From assembly GCA_023413605.1 (NCBI GenBank), contig JAEZPL010000131.1, positions 1 through 10,172 of the forward strand: 10,172 nt of DNA. The letters run 5' to 3'. Position numbers and translations under genes: made by a program. The notes beneath the pieces are model-generated. The model had not been told where the DNA came from. It ran no database searches and worked only from the letters and a program-made list of their open reading frames with translations. This document shows, piece after piece, positions 7,299 to 10,172 of the stretch (its first letter is position 1; every line of letters begins with the position of its first letter). The stretch comes from Pseudomonadota bacterium (GTDB lineage Bacteria > Pseudomonadota > Alphaproteobacteria > Azospirillales > Azospirillaceae).

Positions 7299-7330
7299 AA
7301 GCCCCCGGAGCGTCTCCGCTCCGGGGGCTT
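7299..7330 (-). terminator. Hairpin after the scaffold gene, probable terminator
   Basis: A perfect 14-bp stem (AAGCCCCCGGAGCG at 7299-7312 with CGCTCCGGGGGCTT at 7317-7330) has a four-base loop and begins 12 bases beyond the scaffold stop codon. On the minus strand it is followed by T then GCCGTT, so the T-tract is weak, but the stem is very stable. It would separate the portal-scaffold transcript from the EAL gene. Confidence 0.65.
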
Positions 7331-7342
7331 CGGTTCGGGTGA

Positions 7343-8092
7343 TCAGCCGCCGGTGGGATAGAGCCGCTGGAACCCTTCCGTCACGCGGGCGACCATGGCC
7401 GGGTCGCGTTCCCGCCAATAGCGCGGGTCGCGCATCAGCGCCTGAAGCTCCGCCTCGCTTCCGCCCGGCGCCGGGGCGGCGGGCATGGACAGCGCGGCCG
7501 GCTCCGCCCCGGTCATCATTTTGTAAAGCGCCATGACGCCCTCAAAGGTCGTGGACAGCCCCTCCACCGCCGCGCGCGGCAGGTTCTTGCCGGCCCAGGC
7601 GAGCAGCTGGCGCGACACGTCCCGCCAGCGTTCCTCGCCGCCGAAATGGGCGGCCAGCCGCTCGACCTCCCGCTCGGCCTGGAACTCGGCGGCCAGCTCC
7701 TGGATCAGCGGGACCAGCCGCTCGGCGGCGAGATCGTAGACGAGCTGCGCCTGCTCCGGCGTGAAACCGGCGCCATGCAGGCGGCCGTTGATCGCCGGGT
7801 CCGGCTGGAACAGCCCATGGTCGCAGGCGATGCAGTAGCCGTCCGGGCCGTCCGGCACGCCCAGCATCTTCAGCAGGCTCGGCCGGTCCGGCTCGGCAGC
7901 GGAAGCGGAAGCGGAAGCGGGCGCATCGCCCACGCCGGCACCGGGGGCGGACAGCCTGCGCTCCAGCTCCAGGTACGACTTCAGCAGCGCGTCGACCCGC
8001 ACGGCGCCGGTCTGGGGATCGCGGAACTTCTCCGGCACCGCGGGCAAGGGTGTGGAGCCGGGAATAGGGGACGTCAGCAGGTTTTCGGCCAT
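7343..8092 (-). CDS. Capsid assembly scaffold protein
   Basis: The protein has 249 residues from ATG 8092-8090. An in-frame GTG lies three codons upstream at 8101, but the ideal Shine-Dalgarno AAGGAG (8106-8101), eight bases from the ATG, overlaps it, so the ATG is chosen. The N-terminal part has FRDPQTGAVRVDALLKSYLELERRL (about 23-47, split as FRDPQTGAVRVDALL and KSYLELERRL), a motif typical of podoviral scaffolds. An Ala/Ser linker (SASASA, about 60-65) follows, then a long helical middle rich in Glu/Ala/Leu. The C-terminus LMRDPRYWRERDPAMVARV and FQRLYP is the conserved capsid-binding tail seen in T7 gp9-like scaffolds. It lies directly between portal-side genes and, after the EAL insertion, the capsid gene. 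It should be a transient internal assembly factor. Confidence 0.85.
   Translation of the reverse strand: MAENLLTSPIPGSTPLPAVPEKFRDPQTGAVRVDALLKSYLELERRLSAPGAGVGDAPASASASAAEPDRPSLLKMLGVPDGPDGYCIACDHGLFQPDPAINGRLHGAGFTPEQAQLVYDLAAERLVPLIQELAAEFQAEREVERLAAHFGGEERWRDVSRQLLAWAGKNLPRAAVEGLSTTFEGVMALYKMMTGAEPAALSMPAAPAPGGSEAELQALMRDPRYWRERDPAMVARVTEGFQRLYPTGG
7901..7918. repeat. Hexanucleotide tandem repeat within the scaffold gene
   Basis: Three perfect copies of GGAAGC (7901-7918), flanked by near copies GGCAGC and GGGCGC, encode the alternating Ser-Ala linker of the scaffold protein. Copy-number change would keep the frame and only alter linker length. Confidence 0.8.
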
Positions 8093-8100
8093 CGGGAACA

Positions 8101-8106
8101 CTCCTT
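8101..8106 (-). promoter_or_regulatory. Scaffold ribosome binding site (decides the start)
   Basis: AAGGAG on the minus strand sits eight bases from ATG 8092 and contains the competing GTG codon's first base, which favours the ATG. It is the strongest Shine-Dalgarno sequence in the window, fitting high scaffold demand. Confidence 0.75.
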
Positions 8107-8141
8107 CAAAGAGAGCGGGTATCGGGCAGGATCGGAAAAAC

Positions 8142-8405
8142 TCAGTCGCCCTGCCCCCGGGCGACCAGGGCGAGGATGACGGCGACCAGATGGCGCTGGC
8201 CCTCCAGGTGGCGCAGCGCGGCGTCGGGCGCGTCGGGGCCGAGCGCGCGGCCCAGCGTCATCGCCTTCAGCGTGCCCAGCACCCGCGCCCCGTCCGGCCC
8301 GGCGAAGCAGCGGGCGAAGCTGGGTGCGGGATCCTCCGGCGGTGCGCCGGACGATGCGGAGGACGACGCGCCGTCCAGCCAGTCCCAACCGCGGCGGTCA
8401 GCCAT
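8142..8405 (-). CDS. Small Bbp19-like phage protein
   Basis: The protein has 87 residues. ATG 8405-8403 lies inside the portal gene's end (8-base overlap), indicating coupled translation. An acidic, Ser/Ala/Pro-rich N-terminus (to about residue 28) precedes a conserved core: FARCFAGPDGARVLGTLKAM, then ALGPDAPDAALRHLEGQRHL and a hydrophobic helix LVAVILALVARG. This 'FARCF...G..VL..L......R.LGP......LRHLEGQR.LV..I' pattern is that of the Bbp19-like family of small proteins found between portal and scaffold genes in Bordetella phage BPP-1-type and alphaproteobacterial podophages. Its function is not known to me; the position suggests head assembly or a virion component. Confidence 0.8.
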   Translation of the reverse strand: MADRRGWDWLDGASSSASSGAPPEDPAPSFARCFAGPDGARVLGTLKAMTLGRALGPDAPDAALRHLEGQRHLVAVILALVARGQGD

Positions 8406-9954
8406 GGGCGGCCTCCACCGGCTTGGGTGCGGACGCCGATGCAGAGGTGTCCGCCTCGGCGCGGATCAGCGTGGCCGGCACGCCGAAGGCCTCGCCCAGC
8501 CAGCGCGCGGTCGCGGCGGCGTCCACGGTGGACAGCGCCTCGGGGCCGAGTTGCCGCGCCGTTTCCAGCCAGCGCAGGGTTGCCTGCACGTCGCGCTGGG
8601 CCTGCGCCTGGGCGAGCGGGGAGCGCTGCTGCAAGGTGACCAGCCGTCCGTCCACGGTGATGTCCGGGATCTCGCCGCGCCGGCGCAGGATGCCGACCGC
8701 GCGCAGCAGAAGCGGGGTCAGCAGCTCCGCCTGCAGGCGCCCGAAGGTGGCGCCGAGCAGCCGCGCCATCTCGGCGGACCGCTCCACGACCTCGGTCGCG
8801 GTCATGCGCGGCTGGTCGAGCGGCCCCAGCCGGTCGGTCAGCAGCGCGTGCCGGATGCGGGCGCGCAGGTCGTCGAGCACGAGCTGCGACACGTCGAACC
8901 GGCCGGGGTTGGCCAGCGGCGTCAGCCCGGCCGAGCCGACCGCCTTCGGGATGATCGTCCCCGGCACCAGCCGGATCGTCGCGGGGTTCAGCACGCCGTC
9001 GTCGTCCGCCTGCCAGATGCCGGTCACGGCGACGGAGGCGTTCTTCAGCACCAGCTCAACGACCTTGTTGGCCGTCTTGATGTCCGGCAGCGCCTTCATG
9101 ACCGGGGATCGCCCGTAGGTTTCGCCCGGCGCCTTCAGCCAGCGGAAGTTGATGAAGGGCGACTGGGCAAAGCGCCCCTCGGCCAGCCGGCAGGGTGCGG
9201 CCAGCCCGCTGTCCAGCACCACCGTCCAGCGGTAGGCGATGCCGTCGGGCAGCACGGCCTCCACCAGGGGGAAGCGGCTGTCCGGCTCGTCGGCGCCGCG
9301 CTTGCGCACCTCCTCCGGGATGTCGGCGCCGGGGAAGCGCCGCTCGATCTGGGCGAGCGTCGGTTCGCTGCGGCGGAAGGTACCGTCCAGCCGGCCGTCC
9401 GCCCCTTCCTCCAGCACCACCTCGGACAGGGGCACGGCGGTGAAGCGCAGGCTGGACGCCGCGCCTGGGGCCGCTTCCTCCATCAGAAGGCAGGCCGTGC
9501 CCACGGTGACGAGGTCCAGGAAGGCCTGATGGATTTCCACCGCGAAGTTGGAGCGGTCGAAATGCGCCTGCACGATGCCCGCCGCGCGGTCCAGCATCGG
9601 GGCGACGCGGTCGCGTTCCGCGTCCGACAGGGTCGGGCCGGGCACCAGCCCGAACCAGCGCGACCAGGGCGGCGTCAGTTCGGACAGCAGGCTGGAAGCC
9701 AGCTGCTCCACGGCGTCCGGGGCGGTGCCGTCGAACAGCCGGTCCACCCGGCGTTCGCCCGGCATCCCGGTGCCGACGAACGGCTGCCCGTTCGGCAGGG
9801 CGTGGTCGTAACATTCCTGCCAGTGGCTTTCCCAGACCGACCGGCGCTCCCGCGCCGCGCGGTACCGCTCCAGCAAGGCTTCGGGCTCGGTCGCCGGGCC
9901 GGAGCGGGCCTTGTGAGGGGCGGCGGCGATGGCCGCCGTCGTGGCGTCGCTCAT
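8398..9954 (-). CDS. Portal / head-to-tail connector protein
   Basis: The protein has 518 residues. ATG 9954-9952 is preceded by GGGGGAG at about seven bases and lies four bases after the upstream gene's stop. The N-terminal part has the connector signature LLERYRAARERRSVWESHWQ (27-46) followed by ALPNGQPF (52-59). TAPDAVEQLASSLLSELTPP (77-96) with WSRWF and a central GETYGRSPVMKALPDIKT match the podoviral head-tail connecting family (T7 gp8-like). The length is near T7 gp8 (536). The dodecamer would form the DNA entry vertex and bind terminase and the gp11-like ring. The C-terminus ends in a Ser/Ala-rich tail (SASASAPKPVEAAHG) much like the linker in the scaffold, perhaps flexible. It overlaps the Bbp19-like gene by eight bases. 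Confidence 0.93.
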   Translation of the reverse strand: MSDATTAAIAAAPHKARSGPATEPEALLERYRAARERRSVWESHWQECYDHALPNGQPFVGTGMPGERRVDRLFDGTAPDAVEQLASSLLSELTPPWSRWFGLVPGPTLSDAERDRVAPMLDRAAGIVQAHFDRSNFAVEIHQAFLDLVTVGTACLLMEEAAPGAASSLRFTAVPLSEVVLEEGADGRLDGTFRRSEPTLAQIERRFPGADIPEEVRKRGADEPDSRFPLVEAVLPDGIAYRWTVVLDSGLAAPCRLAEGRFAQSPFINFRWLKAPGETYGRSPVMKALPDIKTANKVVELVLKNASVAVTGIWQADDDGVLNPATIRLVPGTIIPKAVGSAGLTPLANPGRFDVSQLVLDDLRARIRHALLTDRLGPLDQPRMTATEVVERSAEMARLLGATFGRLQAELLTPLLLRAVGILRRRGEIPDITVDGRLVTLQQRSPLAQAQAQRDVQATLRWLETARQLGPEALSTVDAAATARWLGEAFGVPATLIRAEADTSASASAPKPVEAAHG

Positions 9955-9958
9955 CGCG

Positions 9959-10172
9959 TCACTCCCCCAGCAGGCGCTTGCGCAGCGGCATCAGCAGGTT
10001 GGTGTCGAGCGCGCCGCGCCAGGACGTCTGCACCGTGCCCTGCTGGCCGCGCGCCCGCCGTTTCACCAGTTCCTCCGCCGCCTTGGCCGTGTCCTGTTCC
10101 GCGGGGGTCGCGGGCGGGGTAGCCGGCGGCTGCGCAGGCTGGGGATCGGCGGCCGGAGGTGCGGCCGGAGTC
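9959..10172 (-). CDS. Conserved phage protein upstream of the portal gene, C-terminal part
   Basis: Seventy codons are visible, open to the right edge and ending in TGA at 9961-9959. The first third is a Pro/Ala/Gln-rich linker (PPAADPQPAQPPATPPATP). Then comes a charged helix (AKAAEELVKRRA), and the end reads TVQTSWRGALDTNLLMPLRK followed by RLLGE. A short, basic tail of the form 'T...G.L.......R..LLGE' is familiar from small proteins encoded just before the portal gene in podophages, so I take it as a conserved phage structural or assembly protein of unknown function. The missing N-terminus prevents a firmer call. The stop lies four bases ahead of the portal start, and the portal's Shine-Dalgarno is inside this gene. 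Confidence 0.7.
   Translation of the reverse strand, partial: TPAAPPAADPQPAQPPATPPATPAEQDTAKAAEELVKRRARGQQGTVQTSWRGALDTNLLMPLRKRLLGE

Noticed and set aside
7901..7918. CRISPR-like short repeats
   Set aside because: The units are six bases, contiguous, without spacers, and in frame within the scaffold coding sequence.
8093..8101. GTG 8101 as the scaffold start
   Set aside because: It overlaps the AAGGAG ribosome site, which is ideally spaced for ATG 8092.
8176..10122. A 648-codon plus-strand open frame over the portal and Bbp19-like genes
   Set aside because: Low-complexity shadow translation. The minus-strand genes have clear family motifs, good ribosome sites and phage-typical overlaps.
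1..10172. Diversity-generating retroelement, considered because the small protein recalls Bordetella phage BPP-1
   Set aside because: No reverse transcriptase gene, accessory gene or adenine-mutated template/variable repeat pair is visible in this window.

Overview
This window is part of a temperate or defective podovirus (T7-like virion plan) integrated in, or infecting, a high-GC alphaproteobacterium. An Azospirillum or other Rhodospirillales host is plausible from the roughly two-thirds GC content, the codon choice and the protein style, but no taxonomic marker is present. Every convincing gene lies on the minus strand, so the genes read from right to left.

Reading in the direction of transcription: the end of a proline-rich conserved phage protein (9959 to the window edge), the portal or head-tail connector (8398-9954), a small Bbp19-like protein (8142-8405), the scaffold (7343-8092), then an interruption, then the major capsid protein (3646-4464), a small capsid-linked protein (3157-3426), a gp11-like tail tube protein (2515-3084), a gp12-like nozzle protein (617-2515), and the start of a coiled-coil internal virion protein (1-617). 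Portal, scaffold, capsid, tube A, tube B, internal protein is the canonical T7-like late gene order. Junctions are tight or overlapping (two TGATG couplings), except around the capsid gene.

The interruption (about 4465-7342) is the striking part. Between scaffold and capsid sits a 768-residue membrane protein with a short periplasmic sensor, HAMP, PAS, a degenerate GGDEF and an intact-looking EAL domain. It is predicted to degrade cyclic-di-GMP and has no virion role. A terminator-like hairpin lies upstream of it (end of the scaffold unit) and another follows its stop codon, so it looks like a self-contained moron (lysogenic-conversion gene). Just beyond it is a clean minus-strand sigma70-type promoter (TTGACA, 17 bp, TAGAAC) and, 120 bp downstream, a strong intrinsic terminator. 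Together they outline a small non-coding RNA whose first hairpin shows a CU-rich loop, with the same UCCCCUC core repeated in the linker, as in anti-Shine-Dalgarno sRNAs of alphaproteobacteria.

Other non-coding structure includes a long imperfect palindrome between the capsid gene and the next gene (3501-3612), which looks like a dispersed intergenic repeat, and a hairpin after the 89-residue gene (3111-3147). No integrase, att site, lysis gene, tRNA, CRISPR array or diversity-generating retroelement is visible here. Long plus-strand open frames are GC-driven shadows.
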